DNA from: Microcebus murinus
Taxonomy: Eukaryota > Chordata > Mammalia > Primates > Cheirogaleidae
Assembly (NCBI RefSeq): GCF_040939455.1
Contig: NC_134120.1
Span: forward strand, 56,063,001 to 56,127,000
Direction: 5' to 3'
Length of the DNA: 64,000 nucleotides
Both the position numbers and the translations under genes were made by a program. Under the pieces are notes generated by a model. It did no database searches and had not been told where the DNA came from. It was given only the letters and a program-made list of their open reading frames with translations. This document shows, in pieces, positions 34,329 through 47,231 of the stretch (the stretch's first letter is position 1; each line of letters starts with the position of its first letter).

Positions 34329-37300
34329 CTGCAACAGAAGGGTTCAGACAGGGCTCAGGCAGCTGCCCCTGCACGAAGCAGGGTGGGGAGAGGGGGGGTG
34401 CTCTTCCCATGGTGTCAGGAAATGTGTGTTTAGCCCTGATTTTTCTCTGCTCTGAAATGGGGATAGCAGCCATGTCCCAACTACGGGACGAAGTTAGGTA
34501 GTGATGCGAAGCTGTCCTGAGCTCCCTCCGTGTCTCCCCCGTGGTACCATAGGGGACCAACATGAGCTGAGTGACTTTCTCCCTTTCAAAATTGTGGAGT
34601 GGGTTTTGCTGGTGATGAACCTATTGATCAAATTTCCTGCTGAATAAACCTTCTGGTCTTAAGGAATTGTGCAGGTGAAAGACATTTTACTTTAAATTCC
34701 TAAATATTCAAAATCTATGCCTTTCAATTGATCCCTCTCTACCTTTTAAGGATGGAAAAACATTATTTTTAATTTAATGCATGATATATACTGTTAAGGA
34801 CAGTGTTGCTCAAGTCCTAAAATAAGATTTGTATGATTAGAAGAGCCCCCTTTGGGTGCCAGTGGGTGTAGGCGTGTGGCTGGGCGCAGGCTGTGTCCCA
34901 GGGGCCTTGCTCTCCTGTAGGAGCCAGTGCGCAGGTAAGGCTGGACTCACTTCTGTTTGCTTCCATACAGGTTATTAAGCAACCATTAAGCGCTGTGCTT
35001 AGAGGCCACGGGTGGGTGGAGGGGAGGCTTTGCTGTCTGGCATCACACCTGCTTCTGCTCTAGATGTGTAATCCTTGCTTCAGGGTTGCTCCCTTGTGAC
35101 CTTCTGTCCTTTCAGGGTCTCCCTCATCCCTACTCCCTGACCTGGCAGTGTGACTTATCTTCAGGAGGGATCCATCCATTCATTTCAACAGGGGAAGTTC
35201 AGGAAGAATAATCCACAATCCATCTGTAGGCATGTGCTCTAGGTTGCAAACCAGGACAAAGGTTGGTTTGTCATTTGGGACACGGTGAGGTGGCTGTACA
35301 AGTCTTGGCACTGATGGCCAGAGATGGTCCTGAAGACACGAGAATGGAGCTTGATTGGTCCGTGTCTCCGGGCCCCAGTGGGGCTTGCTCCTCATTCAGT
35401 GCAGGGGCAACACTGGGTGTGATCCGCACTGTGGAAGCTGTATGAAGTCCAGATGGTAGCAGTGTACTGTGCTATCTTAGCACTGAAATTTGATACTGTT
35501 GACTATGTTTTCTACAGTGAAAAAAAACTGGAGTCCAATATTGAAAATTTGAAATATATATATATTCGCATGCACACACACAGGTGCAGGCTTCCACACG
35601 TATACGTGCAAACGCAAGCACATGCATATAGATTTGCTGTTTCATTATTTCCTCAACGAGGCAGGCTTCGACAGGTGGCCTCTGTTGTCCAAAAGCGCCC
35701 ACGCCGCAACGTCATGTCACAACATCACGTCGCAAACGGTTCTCTGAGTTAAAGTAAATCCATCTTATCTCTGCCAAGAACAGCCCTAGTCTGTTCTGCC
35801 TGAAGTGGGACCACATCAGTTCCTCTCCTGAAGGCCTGGCCCCTTCAGGCTCTTCTAGAAAATTCCCAGAGCTCCCGCTGCCACCCTCCCCTCTCCTCCT
35901 GTCTACCCCTTTGTGCATTTCCAGGGAGAACAGGGCCCAAACCTCTTGACCTGTCTCGAATTATGGGCTATGTCTACCCTCCCTGTTGCCTTCTTGTCCT
36001 GGGCTGTCACCCCTTTCCTAGGTCACTCAGCTTGAGACCTCCGGGTTTGTGCTCCTGTTACACTGCATTGTTAGTCTGCTTCCCACAGTGTTCTGGGGCA
36101 TGGCTGCGAGGAAGTCATTGTAAAATCTGAGCAGCAGTGACTGGGCTGCACTGTGTGTGCTCATGCCAACATTTTGCCTTTCCAGGTGATTGTTCTTGGT
36201 TCATAAAGTGTGCCCATAAAGCCCTGCAGCATGCGACACCTAATGCAGTGCGATGCCCAAGAAGAGCTGCTTTTAGAAGTAGCTTACGCTTCTGCTTCAT
36301 ACTAGGCAGGGGATCGCTGCTGGTGATGCCCCAGACTCTGATGGGTGGGGTATGCTATCAACTGTGCTAGGTTCATTTAGACCCCCACATACCTAAATTT
36401 CTCAGGAAGTTTTACCATGAGCGATTTAAAAGGCTAATTTTCTGAAAAAGTTATCAACTTGGCATAAGAATATATATTGAAGTAGAGGTTATCTATTTAA
36501 ATGAGGCTTTTTATTTCTTAAAAATAAATAAAAATAAGCAAGATAACTGCAGGTCTTGGTTTGGCAGAAATGCCTGGTGCTGAGGCCAGAGCCTCCTTCA
36601 CAGGAAGGCAGAGCAATAGCTGTGGCAGCCTCACTGACAGTGGGAAGAATGTCCCCATCTGGTGGCTCAAAGGCCCTGAAAGGTGAACATGAGACAATGA
36701 ATGGACAGCTGCAGCTTCTCATGTGCAACATGGCCTTGCATGTACGCAGGACGTCACACCAGGCAGGATCATTTAGGGGGGCCCTTTCTAATTCAGAAAC
36801 CTCCCTCTTGAGAGCCACCTCTTCACCCACGTGAACCGGCATCTCACAGTCAGGTCCTGGGAGCCATGGGTCAGCTCTTGTCCTTAAATTGTCACCTCTC
36901 CTCATGCTCCCAGCAGATGGGAGTTCTCCAGTTGTCAACTAACTGGTTCACCATGCCTCTGATTCCACACTCTCCAGGTGCCCATCTGGACCTTTCTGCC
37001 ATGCTCTGATACTAGAATTTTTACTTTTCTCTTTTCTCCTGGTCTTTTCGTCACCACCTACAGAGAGGTTCAAATCCTCTCCAATTTGAAATTACCCCTG
37101 GGCTTGCCTCTCTCTTGAATTATCTCTCTCTCCCTCCCTGCCCTTGCTTAGGCTTGATGCCTTCAGGACGCTGCCTCCCATGTGCTCCTAGGGCCCTGCA
37201 GTCGGAGTCAGCACCCACCCTCCCTTTGCAACTGCTTGTCTAAAGGTCACCAGAGACCTTGTGAACATAAGATTCAACATCCATTCTCAGTATGCATGTA

Positions 37301-39906
37301 TCCCAAACTCTGCATATTTGGCTTCTTGAATTTATCTTTTCTTTCTGGGTCTAAATCATATGGAAAGAATGAAAGACAGAAGAACAGGGCAGGAGGAAAC
37401 CAGGAGAGACTCAGCAGCTTTAGCTCCAGAGAGCCCGAGACAGGGCAGGATGGGTGGAGCTATGTCAGGTAGCCACAGTGGGATAGAGAGGCACTGAGCT
37501 ATGACATACTTTTGTAAATCACCACCTGATTTTATTTTGCTGTTGGTGGTGGTATTCACTGAGTATTTACTGTGTGCTGGGCTCAGGGTATTAAGCGATC
37601 TCTACACTATATATCGATAAACACCGAGCTTGTCATCGCAGAGCTTATGATTGAGAAAAATAGAGAGACGATTGACCCACAATGTGATAAGTACTAAATG
37701 GGCCAAATACAGGTGGTTCCTGGGGCCCGCAGAAAAGATGGGGCCCAGATGTAAGGAGCCAGGGAGGCCCACGGAAATGTCTAGGTGGACACCTAGAGGT
37801 TGGGATGGAGGTGGGCAAGATGATCCAGACAGTGAGAAGACGTGTCAGGCGTTTTCTGGGGAATAAAGAGGTAAAACATCCACTGAAGAGGCCCCTGCCA
37901 GAGTGGAGGAAAGGGGACAAGGAACAGGGCAAAGGGCCCAGGAACAAACAGCGATGTGGATGTTCCCTGAGCACCGAGTCGATATTCTGCTGTCAGTGCT
38001 CAGCTCCAGCTCACACCCGACCTCCCTGATGCTCCTGGAATATTGTGTGACTCTCTGGCAAAGCCTTGTAGTATATTGTGTTTAATAATATTTCTGTGAG
38101 TATTTTATCAATATTTGTGTCTTGCCATGTTTGGTTCACTACTCTATTCTTATGCTCAGCTGAGTTCTGGGTACTTAGGACGTGCTTAGTAAATGTTTAT
38201 GGTAGATTGGAAAAAAACAACAAAAACACCTCAAATTCTTCTCATTCCTGTGTGCATGCCCCTTTGCAACACGCCTTTGCCAATGCCATCAGTTTCTCCG
38301 TCCCCGTGGATCTAGGCTGGCCTTTGAACTTGCTTGGGCCTGCAGAAGTAGTGGTGAGGGAACTCCGGGCCTCGGCCTCACAGGGCTGTGCAGTGGCCCT
38401 CGCACTCCCCAGAATGTGCCGTCACCAGGGGCCGAAGCCTGGGCTCACCTTCCTGCGGGTGACACGATACACAGGGAGAGGCCAGACCAAGAGCCAGACC
38501 CAACCTGCAGGTGTCTGAGAAACACCATCAAGGAACATCGGCCCCAACTGGGCCCCAGAGGACAGCAGCCACAGGACTGACCCAGGCAAGACCGTCCAGT
38601 GGAGCCCAGCCCGAATGGCTGACCTGTGAGCAAATCAAATGGTTGTTGTTTTCAAACCACTATATTTTGAGATAGTTTGTTAGCAGCAATAGACAACTGA
38701 TATTATGTCTCTTGAATGAATGACTCTGGGAGCTGAAGATAGACCCGGTGCTTTCTAGGCCAGAGGTTTCCTGATGTGAACTCTCTGATCCTGAGTGTGT
38801 GCTTCGACGTTTCTTGGCAACTGCCTCCCAAGGAAGCCAATTCTGTAATGGAGTAGCTTCGATTGTCAAAAATTTCTTTATAGTCCGTAGAAATTTGCTG
38901 TAGTTTTGCCTGCTTGTCTTATTAATTCTGTTTTTTTTTTTTGAGTCTCACAAATTAATTTCAATTTCTCATCTCTTTCTAACATTTCGGATTGTTGAAA
39001 AGAGCTATTATTTCTGCACGCACACACCCCATGTTTGGTCTGTTTTCTCAGACCAAACAATCCTCGGTTCTTCCAACTTTTCCTCATGTCTCATGATTTC
39101 TAGACCCTATTTGACCCTCCTTGCTGCCCTTAATGTCCCTTTGGTGGAATGGCTCTCATATTCTGTCATCCTATCAACTCTTCTGCTCCTTAAAAATCAG
39201 GACAAGCCAATATGATTCTAAGCATAGGGCCAGGCCCATCTCCGCCCTCCCACAGCCCCCAAGACTCTGATGCTGGAATTCCCAGGGGAAGCTGCAGAAC
39301 ATACTAGAAATTATATAGAGGAGACTTTTTCAGGGAGGCTCTTTTCTAGATGAGAAGAAAAGACATTTGATATCACCCCACCTACTGCTTGTTAGGTATT
39401 GTTATTGCCCTTATGCAAGCACTTCTTTCAAATGTTTTACTTTTAAAAAATCCAGTCAGTAATAGTAACCCATCCATATTTAAATCTTAATATTCAACCT
39501 AGCAGATATTTGCACTTCAATTTCCTTTGCACAAAGAGTGAATCAGAGGTGAGCGTGAGTCTAAGACACTGGCCCCACCTTTCTCTCCCATGCCCCATCC
39601 CTCTTGCTCCCAAATGAACCATTCAAGAGTTATTGGAATATATTGAGCAGTATGTTATTCCTTCCATTTAAAAATAACTACGAAAAGAGTTGCCAAAAGA
39701 AGAAAACATCTGTATGCTATTGCTGACTAAGGCGGCAGTAAGTCTAAAATTCCCAGCTCTAGCAGGCTGGGAATCAGCAAGACATTCCTAGGTTGTGGTA
39801 GTTTTTGCTCCCTGCCACAAAAGTTGCAGGAATTCACATGAATCTTATCACCAGCCTGTATCTAAGAGAAACAAACAGAAATAAGGCACGGTTTTTGGCT
39901 TCTTAC
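34329..39906 (-). other. PIEZO2: PIEZO2 intron, 5.6 kb, with a MaLR LTR and small SINE fragments
   Basis: Starts gtaaga after 39907 and ends ctgttgcag before 34328. A MaLR-type LTR is visible at 38215-38704, and MIR- or L2-like fragments at about 37555-37660 and 38140-38205. The stretch 34900-37500 is GC-richer but otherwise unremarkable; I recognise no exon there. Confidence 0.75.
38215..38704 (+). mobile_element. MaLR (MLT1-type) LTR
   Basis: The 3' end ttcaaaccactatattttgagatagtttgttagcagcaatagacaactgatat (38652-38703) is the conserved end of MaLR LTRs. The upstream part contains ggcctttgaacttgcttggg and catcggccccaactgggccc in the expected order. Confidence 0.6.
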
Positions 39907-40054
39907 CTTTTCCGACTCCCGCCAACACTTGAGGATGAATATGTGGGCGTAGATGTCCTCCACGCAGATCCAGCTGGAGAGGCTCAGGGTTGTGTCTGTC
40001 CACACCCAGTCCATCACTGCCCTCAGCTCGGTCAAAAACGGGACGAGGCGGAAG
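39907..40054 (-). CDS. PIEZO2: PIEZO2 coding exon (anchor, PFEW signature)
   Basis: 148-bp exon between acceptor cctgccag and donor gtaaga; its first base finishes a glycine codon. It encodes FRLVPFLTELRAVMDWVWTD, then TTLSLSSWICVEDIYAHIFI and LKCWRESEK. The PF(X2)E(X6)W motif that defines the Piezo family is intact (PF, E, W). The following VWT threonine is human-equivalent T2356, mutated to Met in some distal arthrogryposis patients (from memory); it is wild-type here. This segment forms the hairpin anchor that holds the outer pore helix. Human-equivalent residues are 2338-2386. Confidence 0.98.
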
Positions 40055-41413
40055 CTGGCAGGAACCATGTCTTGTCAGAGGGACATTTGTAGGAGGGTCC
40101 CCACTGGCCCCTAACCTCAGGAGCCCCTTGTAGCTCCTTACTGTTTTAACCTTCATGACTTAGGAAAAATTCTCAAGGTCACCCTTACAGTAAAACCCAA
40201 CATGGAATACAAGCACTTTGCATTATGAGTGTAAAGTATGGATTCATATTTTTCATTCCTTTTCTTTGCTCTGATGGTCTTAACAAACTGGGAATCCCCA
40301 TTTTAAATAAGTTTGTAGGTGAGTCAGTTTCTCTCACATTTATTTGTTCATATTATGAGACTCTGTTGGCCATAGGGTTACGGAATCACTATGGCTTTGG
40401 GGCTGGATGAGTTAGTAAAGACAATACACCTGATAAATAAAAGAGGCCCGCCCCAGGGAGCAGGAAGTGTCAGGAGAGCTGGGGCGGGAGTGCCACCGCA
40501 AGTGAGTGGCCTTGCCTCAGCACAAAGGCCAGGTCTCTGCGCAGCCTCTGTGGTTCAGCTGTATTGCAGAAGGGATTGGCCTGGGCGACTCTAGGCTCTG
40601 AGGAATGTTCCTTACTTCTTGACTAACACAGGGCTCCTCCCAGGCTAGGGAACTTTGGCTCCTCTCAGGCCCCGCAAAGCAGTTTGAGTTGTCACTTAAA
40701 AATTCTCCCCTGGGCTGCCTCAGCTGTGTTGAGTGAACACTAATCCAAGCCCTGTAGGAAATATTAGGTCCAGACGCGGGCTAGCACTGAATGAAGCACT
40801 GCTCAACACATAGCGCTTCACAACATCTGGCCATACCACCCCCTCTTCTATCTGGTGCTATACAGGAGCCAGCAGTGCCACCAGCAGCCTCACCTTTTGT
40901 GCAGAAACATGCTACCACTGAAATTATCACACAGAAAAACATGGTTTGTTTGAGTAGCTAACTTACTATCAGGAACAAGCAAGTCATAAGGCACTCAGGT
41001 TGGTGTTAGGTGGAATAAATGCCCTTCTTCAATGGAAGAACTTAACTGTACATAAAAAATTCTAAAGGTATTGTGGAATTCCAAAGGTATTTAGAATCAT
41101 CCAGACTCCAACAATTCTGTGCTCTGTGCCCAGAAGGACATTAATATCTAGGGATCATGTATCTCCATTTTTATCCTCGAATATTATTATGCAGGGTACT
41201 AACGTAGAAAATTAACCCATGTGAATCTAGACCAACATCCTGGACAGGCGTATGGCAATTACACACAGAAAGGTGTTCAAAAAGCCATATCTGTTCTTTT
41301 GTCAATATTGCTATGTTCTTCTTGGACCTCTTCCTTCCCAGCTGGGAGCCAAGATGCCCTTCAGTGGTCAGCCTCCCCCCATAAGTGGCTGTGACTATAC
41401 AGAGTGTCCTTAC
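40055..41413 (-). other. PIEZO2: PIEZO2 intron, 1.4 kb
   Basis: Starts gtaagg after 41414 and ends cctgccag before 40054. No repeat, exon or RNA gene recognised. Confidence 0.8.
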
Positions 41414-41572
41414 CCTTGAAACAAGAAGAGGTTGACATAATTGTAGCTCTTTGTGAGGAAATTTCCAAGGACTCGTGTTGGGTAGCCACAGCGGATTTGG
41501 TAGGCAGACAATCCGAAGTAAACACATTTCACAAAATACCAAAGCTGGGCAACCAGGTTCTGGCTAAATTTC
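41414..41572 (-). CDS. PIEZO2: PIEZO2 coding exon (blade-to-anchor junction)
   Basis: 159-bp exon, frame-neutral (enters with one base of an Arg codon, leaves with two bases of a Gly codon). Acceptor cattttag precedes 41572; donor gtaagg follows 41414. It encodes KFSQNLVAQLWYFVKCVYFG, then LSAYQIRCGYPTRVLGNFLTKSYNYVNLFLFQ. This is the last blade helix and the beginning of the anchor, where the blade meets the central pore module. The IRCGYPTR-LGNFLTK stretch is strongly conserved between PIEZO1 and PIEZO2. It sits isolated between an 11.3-kb and a 1.4-kb intron. Human-equivalent residues are 2285-2336. Confidence 0.97.
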
Positions 41573-43945
41573 CTAAAATGTAAATATACAGAAAGTGAAG
41601 GAATGGAATACTCTTCTGAAAAAAAAGAACACCAGTTTAGAATTAAGACAACAACAAACCAACCTAATTTCCCTTTTGGCACTTAATTCTAAGGAAGTCT
41701 CTATATATACTAGATCACTTTAAAGGCAAAAGGTGGGATAAGAAAATCTGATAATTAAAAAAATAATAATTCCTGTGACTGGCACCTCCAATGTGTATTA
41801 TTCCATTGTTTAGGCCATAATTAAAATAAATTATTGTTAAGTAAATTTACTAATAAACATATTCTTACTGTGTGGATGATGCAGTTACCATAGTACAAAT
41901 TAAAGCTCATGAAGGAAAAAAACAAAATAAAATTGTTTTACTTAAAAGGATCCATTATTTGGAATATGTAGGAGAAAAAATTCTGACAAGTAGACCCCCC
42001 ATTTTTTAACTATGTATCTACAGAAATAGGTAATGGATTAACAAACTCTGGGAACACCTGGATTTGGCTCCAGTTCTGCCTATGTGCTGTGGGTTTTGTT
42101 CCTCACGCCATTTCTCAAGGCATCTCAAGTGTTTGTGCTTAAAAATTCCTCCCAGCTCTGAAAATCTATGACTCGATGAGCTAGCCTCATTTCTTTTAAT
42201 GATATCCTCAACAATAGAGATGGTAGTCTTTTCTCCAGGTGAACAGTTAATGAAGAGACCCATAGTGTTGTTCAGTTCATGAGTACTAGTTTAGAAAAAT
42301 AAATTTAGTGGAATTAAATTTCACTCTAGAAAAAAATTTAGAATATAATTTCAAAGAATGATGAGCAATAAGACCATTTTTGTCTTTGGATAAATGCAGC
42401 ATCCTGCTAGTGTCTTAAATATGGTCAATACAAAAAACAAAAACAAATTTTAAAATGGAAATAAAAATAAAACTTTTGACTTGGTGATATCTTAGTATAA
42501 TCTTCCCTGTCCTTACAATTAAGAGCAATACTTAAAGTCTTTTATACAAGCAGCATAATACCTTTTGTGTTATATTTTGGATTTTCCTTATTAAATGTTT
42601 ATTTTGTTATTAGAAGATGTCATTTTTTTTAGCAGAAAATCACTATTCTTTAGTTGAAAGGTCTGAGAGCAAGCCAGGGCAGGGGGACCTGCGTGTCTGG
42701 AGAGCCCAGGGATCTTTAGTGGATCTCAGGAATACTCCTTATGAGTGTCCCCTTGCAGACAAACCAGCTTTGTCTCTTTTTGCACATAGAAAATTTCTTA
42801 GTTGTTCTCTCTTTTACGTTTCAAAGGGCTCTGTAATCCTGAAGCCATACAACCTCCAGGAGTGGCCCGAAGGACAGTGGGTTCAGTAGCTTCTTGGGTG
42901 TCACTGTTGATAACTGGCTACTCTGTCTGCTTGACCATCTACTGATTTTATTTATTTTCTTTTTGAGAAGAGAAGTCCCCAGAGGTTGTGCTTTTATCGC
43001 CAGTGACATGCGGCAGCACTGTGGTGTGCTCATGGTCCTCCCGTCTGCGCGCCCACGGTTTAAATGGGCATTCCAGAGCACGTAAGGCGGCCACATCTAT
43101 TACACTTCCTGACTTCCCTCATTATTGCTAACTTTTAAGTGAACTTGGTGATTTTAGGGAAATAATATGTGATTATAAAATATGCATTTCCCAAAACACT
43201 GTTTGGACACTCGGAAGATACTTTGTTCCACTTCAATTTTCTTGGAGAGAGACTTTAAAAGACAGAGTGAACCTCTCCTTGACCGAACCATGCCTGGGTA
43301 ATCAGGGGGAAGCCTATTTCTTAGTTTAATAAAAATTCATGAAGTGTTAAGAAAAAATATCAAATTAAGACTGCACATACTAGTGAATATGCCTCTGAGC
43401 AACTTATTTATTATTTTTGGATCTTGTTTCCTCATGCTACAGGGAGAAAAAATATAGCTAACTTTCTTCTTTAAAATGAAGATTATTATGAAAATTAAAT
43501 AACACCTATAAGTTGCCTAGTATAGTTCCTGACACACTGTGGATATCATTAACTATTAACTGTTATTAAGTGTCATTTAACTTCCCACAGTTAAACGAAA
43601 TTCAAGAAAAAAAATCACATACAAACTCAGGTTTAAAAATTGGTGAATTCCTTTCTTTTAACAGCTTTATTGAGGTGTAATTGGTATGCTATAAATTATA
43701 GGCACAAATTTAAGGTGTGTAATTTGATAAGTTCTGACCTATGCACAGACCCATAAAACCAGTGAGATGATCAAGGTAATTAATATACTCATCTCCCCCA
43801 AGTTTCCTCACTTCTAAATGCTTCCTCATGCCCTCGGTAACCTTCTCTGCCTTCCCTACCACACACCTCCAATCACTGATCCTCATTCTCTCACTACATA
43901 TCAGCTCGCATTTTCTAAAATTTTATATAAATGCAACCATAGGGG

Positions 43946-43950
<5 letters not shown>

Positions 43951-43981
<31 letters not shown>
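43951..43981. repeat. (CA)n microsatellite
   Basis: Pure CA dinucleotide run of about 31 bp inside an old L1 fragment, preceded by a run of A. Confidence 0.97.
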
Positions 43982-43987
<6 letters not shown>

Positions 43988-44747
43988 CTTATCTGGCTTC
44001 TTCACTCAGCATACTATTTTGAGACTCACCATGTGGTTGTGTGTATCAATGGCCCTTTCCCCTTTGTTGTTGGGTCACAGTCCATTGCATGTATCTACTT
44101 GCTTAGCTATTCACCTGCTGATGGGCATTTGGCTTGTTTTTAGTGATTGGCTATTTCATATAAAGCTACTATGAATGTTTACATACAAGTCTTTGGGTGG
44201 TGTGGACATATGCTTATATTTCCGTACAAGAGTGGAACTGTTGATCATATGGTAGGTAAATATTCAACTTTTATGAAATTACAAAACTTTTGGTTTCCCA
44301 AAGTGGTTGTAACCATTTCACATCTTTTCCATCAGTATATGAAGGTTTCAGCTAGTTTACACCCTTGCCAGCACTCAGTCTTTTTAATTTCAGCCATTCT
44401 AATGAATGTGTACTGGCACCTCATTGTGGTTATAATTTGCATTTCCCTAATGACTACTAATGTTGAGTATCTTTTCATGTGGTATGGGACATCTGTGTAT
44501 CTTCTTTGCTGGAGTGTCTATACAGATATTCTGCCCATTTTTTCCTATTATTGAGTTTTAAGAGTTCTTTATATTATATATTCTTAGATACTTAAAGTTA
44601 CAAAGATTTTCCATGTTTTCCTCTAGAAAGCATTGTTCTAGCTTTTAGGTTTCAAATTTAGGCATTTGATCCATTTTGAGTTAACTTTTGTATATCATGT
44701 AGAGTTAGGGATCAACAGTACTTTTCTTCCTCTTCCTCCCCTGCTCC

Positions 44748-44844
44748 CCCTTCCCTTCCCTTCCCTTCCCTTCCCTTCCCTTCCCTTCCCTTCCCTTCCC
44801 TTCCTTCTTTTCTTCCCTTCTTCCCTCCCTCCTTCCTTCCTTCT
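44748..44844. repeat. (CCCTT)n microsatellite
   Basis: About eleven pure copies of the pentamer ttccc (44750-44803), then degenerate C/T-rich sequence to about 44844. The repeat creates artificial open frames (Gly-Arg-Glu-Gly-Lys on one strand, Phe-Pro-Ser-Leu-Pro on the other) that are not genes. Confidence 0.95.
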
Positions 44845-46139
44845 TCATGGAAATATCTAATTGTTCTAGCACCATTTGCATTTGTTGAAAAGACTATCCT
44901 GTCTTCACTAAATTTCCCTTGCACTTTTCAATTTGGGATTGTAGATCTATTTCTGGACTCTCTGTTCCATTGATCTGTCTATCCAGATATTGATGCTATA
45001 CCTTACTGCTTGATTATGGTAGCTTTATAATAATTCTAGAGGTCAGATAGTGTAAGTGTTCCAACTTTGTTCTTTTTCAAAGTTATTTCAGTCCTCTAGG
45101 TCTTTTGGTTTCCATATGAATTTTAATCAGCTTGTCAAATTCTACCAAAAATCTTGCTGGAATTTTGATTTGTATTGCATAGAATTTATAGATCAATTTG
45201 GGGAGAAATATTGAGTATTCTGATGCATGAAATTAGATCTTGTCCATTTATTTAGGTCTTCTTAGATTTCCTTCAGCCATGCCATTTTAATTTTCAGTGT
45301 ACAGTCTTATACATGTTTAATCATATTTATTGCCAAGTTTTTCATATGTTTAATGCCATTATAAATGGCATATTTTAAAATTCCAAACTTTTGAGTGTTT
45401 TTTGCTTGCATATGGAAATACAATTGAGTTTTGCATATTGATTTTGAATTATGCAACCTTCCTAACTTTATTTATAATTTCTGGTAGCTTCTTTGTAGAT
45501 TCCACTAGATTTTCTATATAGACAATCATATTCCCTGCAAATAAAGATAATTTTACTTCTTTCTTTCCAATATGGATGCTTTTTATTTTATTTATTTATT
45601 TTATTGGCTAGACTCTCCAATATAATTTTGAATATAAGTGATGGAGAAAACATCTGTGCTTTGTTTTTTATCTTGGGGGGAAAGATTCAGTCCTTCAGTC
45701 CAAGGAATGAAATTAACAGAATTTTTTCTCATAGATGCCCTTCATAAGGTTAAGGAAGTACTCTTCTATTCTTAGTTGCTGAGTTTTTATCGATTATGAG
45801 TGTTATATATTGTTAAAATACTTTTCTGCATCTACTGAGGTGATCATAAGTAGTGGATAGTCATCAAATATTTCTGAATAAATGAATGAATCATAAATTG
45901 TTTTTGACCCTAAACAACAGCTGCATTTCATGGCTAATTATTGCTGGGGATAAAAAGCATAAAACCTACTCTGGTTGTGTTTCACTTGGAAGCTTATATC
46001 AGAGTTGAATGGATCACCCTAAAAACCCAATCCATTACATCAACTCATTCAATGGCTTCAGACTTGTTTTGTGGTCTGTTTATCCCACTGACCCACAAGA
46101 TCTGTAAGAGAAGATCTCTTACTTGATAAGCACAACACA

Positions 46140-46262
46140 CATCTAGGAAGGTGTTAAAAATGCAGATTCTGGAAGCCAGCCCTTACCCTAGACCCTGTTC
46201 AGTAGGGTGAAGTAGACCTGGTATTCCTATTTTGACTGGCATTCTAGATCTAGTCTAGGATA
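46140..46262. mobile_element. MER5-like hAT fragment
   Basis: gtgttaaaaatgcagattct followed by ccttaccctagaccctgttc and agtagacctggtattcctat resembles the middle of MER5-type hAT repeats. Ends not determined. Confidence 0.45.
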
Positions 46263-46756
46263 TAGAAACAATACTGAAGATCATTTATAATTGAAGTAAC
46301 ATGTTCAAAAGTATTTCAGTACTTATTTTTCATGTGTTATGGCCAAAAATATGTGCCATACAAATACATGTCAAAGTACAAAGAGCTTTAAAGCTTTTTT
46401 TGGAGACCCTTTTCCTAATGTTGAAATTTACTGATGCATAACCCCTTACAAGGTAACTACAAGTACTACAAGTTATATTTATGCATTTTTATAATAATCT
46501 TTACTTTTGTGAAGTAAAGATTCTTGATGTATAAAATGTGTTCTGTGAGTGTCTGTGGAATCTCAATTTATACATTTTCACCCATTTACTCAGTAGAAGC
46601 AAATGTTGGTATTTCAGGACCTAATGGGTTAATTTAATTACACTGGACCATGATCCAACCCTTGACAGATGATCAATACAAATATCAGGTACTTTACAGA
46701 GTGCCTAGTTAACTATTCATTCCCTTACCCTTTCTAAGCTCTTATGATACGGAAAA

Positions 46757-47231
46757 TGTCGGGAGCTGGGATTCGGCTGCTTGCCGCCTCCCCGTTGCTC
46801 TGCATCTCTGCGGGCCAGGAGGGCACGCTGCTGGGGCCGCCACCGTGGCAGAGAGCCGCTGGGGCCCACGTGCTGCTGCCTGTTTACAGCCACGCTGCTT
46901 GCATGATCCTGATTGGGTAATTTTTGAATCCCACTGTTTTTGATTGGATGTTAAAGCTTGATGTTGATTAGATATTAAAGCTTGTAGCTGATTAGGCGCT
47001 TTTTGAGCCCTACCAAGGGTATAAAACCAGGAGGAGAATAAGGAAGAAGGGGCAGAAGAAGCAGAAGGGGAGGAGATCGGAAGATGGGAAGAGAGCTGTA
47101 ACACTAGTGTGCTGAGCCTGCTGGGGAGGAATAAAAGCTGTTCTCTGACTCTCCGTGTGCCGCTCGGTTCTTTCTCCGGTCAAGAGCTGTAGCACTAGAG
47201 CTGTAACACTGCTGTACACCCTGCCACAACA
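46757..47231 (+). mobile_element. Solo LTR-like element with TATA box and poly(A) signal
   Basis: About 475 bp starting tgtcgggagctgggattcgg and ending ccctgccacaaca, which fits the TG...CA rule. In between are a GC-rich first 150 bp and short repeats of ttgattagatattaaagctt type. A TATA box (gtataaaacc, 47019-47028), a purine-rich stretch and AATAAA (47130-47135) follow, about 110 bp downstream of the TATA. That order is U3-R-U5 on the plus strand. After AATAAA an agagctgtaacactag unit is repeated. No internal retroviral genes are present. Flanking duplications are not clear, so the exact ends are uncertain. It lies antisense to PIEZO2 inside its largest intron. Confidence 0.6.

Larger units (their letters stand above)
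43662..45870 (-). mobile_element. Old LINE-1 fragment (3' part), antisense to the plus strand
   Basis: Reading plus strand, the sequence follows the familiar antisense L1 3' region: agctttattgaggtgtaatt, then tttggcttgtttttagtgat, cctcattgtggttataattt and tttgtattgcatagaattta. The frames are broken by many stops, so this is a fossil. It is interrupted by (CA)n at 43951-43981 and a CCCTT repeat at 44748-44803. Its orientation is the same as PIEZO2. Confidence 0.8.

Noticed and set aside
33988..34563. 191-codon minus-strand frame overlapping the outer-helix exon
   Set aside because: It is in a different frame from the PIEZO2 exon and shows no known domain.
44748..44844. CRISPR-like regular repeat
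   Set aside because: Pure pentamer microsatellite with no spacers, in a mammalian intron.
44666..44924. Overlapping frames with Leu-Pro-Phe-Pro-Ser and Gly-Arg-Glu-Gly-Lys repeats
   Set aside because: Both are readings of the CCCTT microsatellite.
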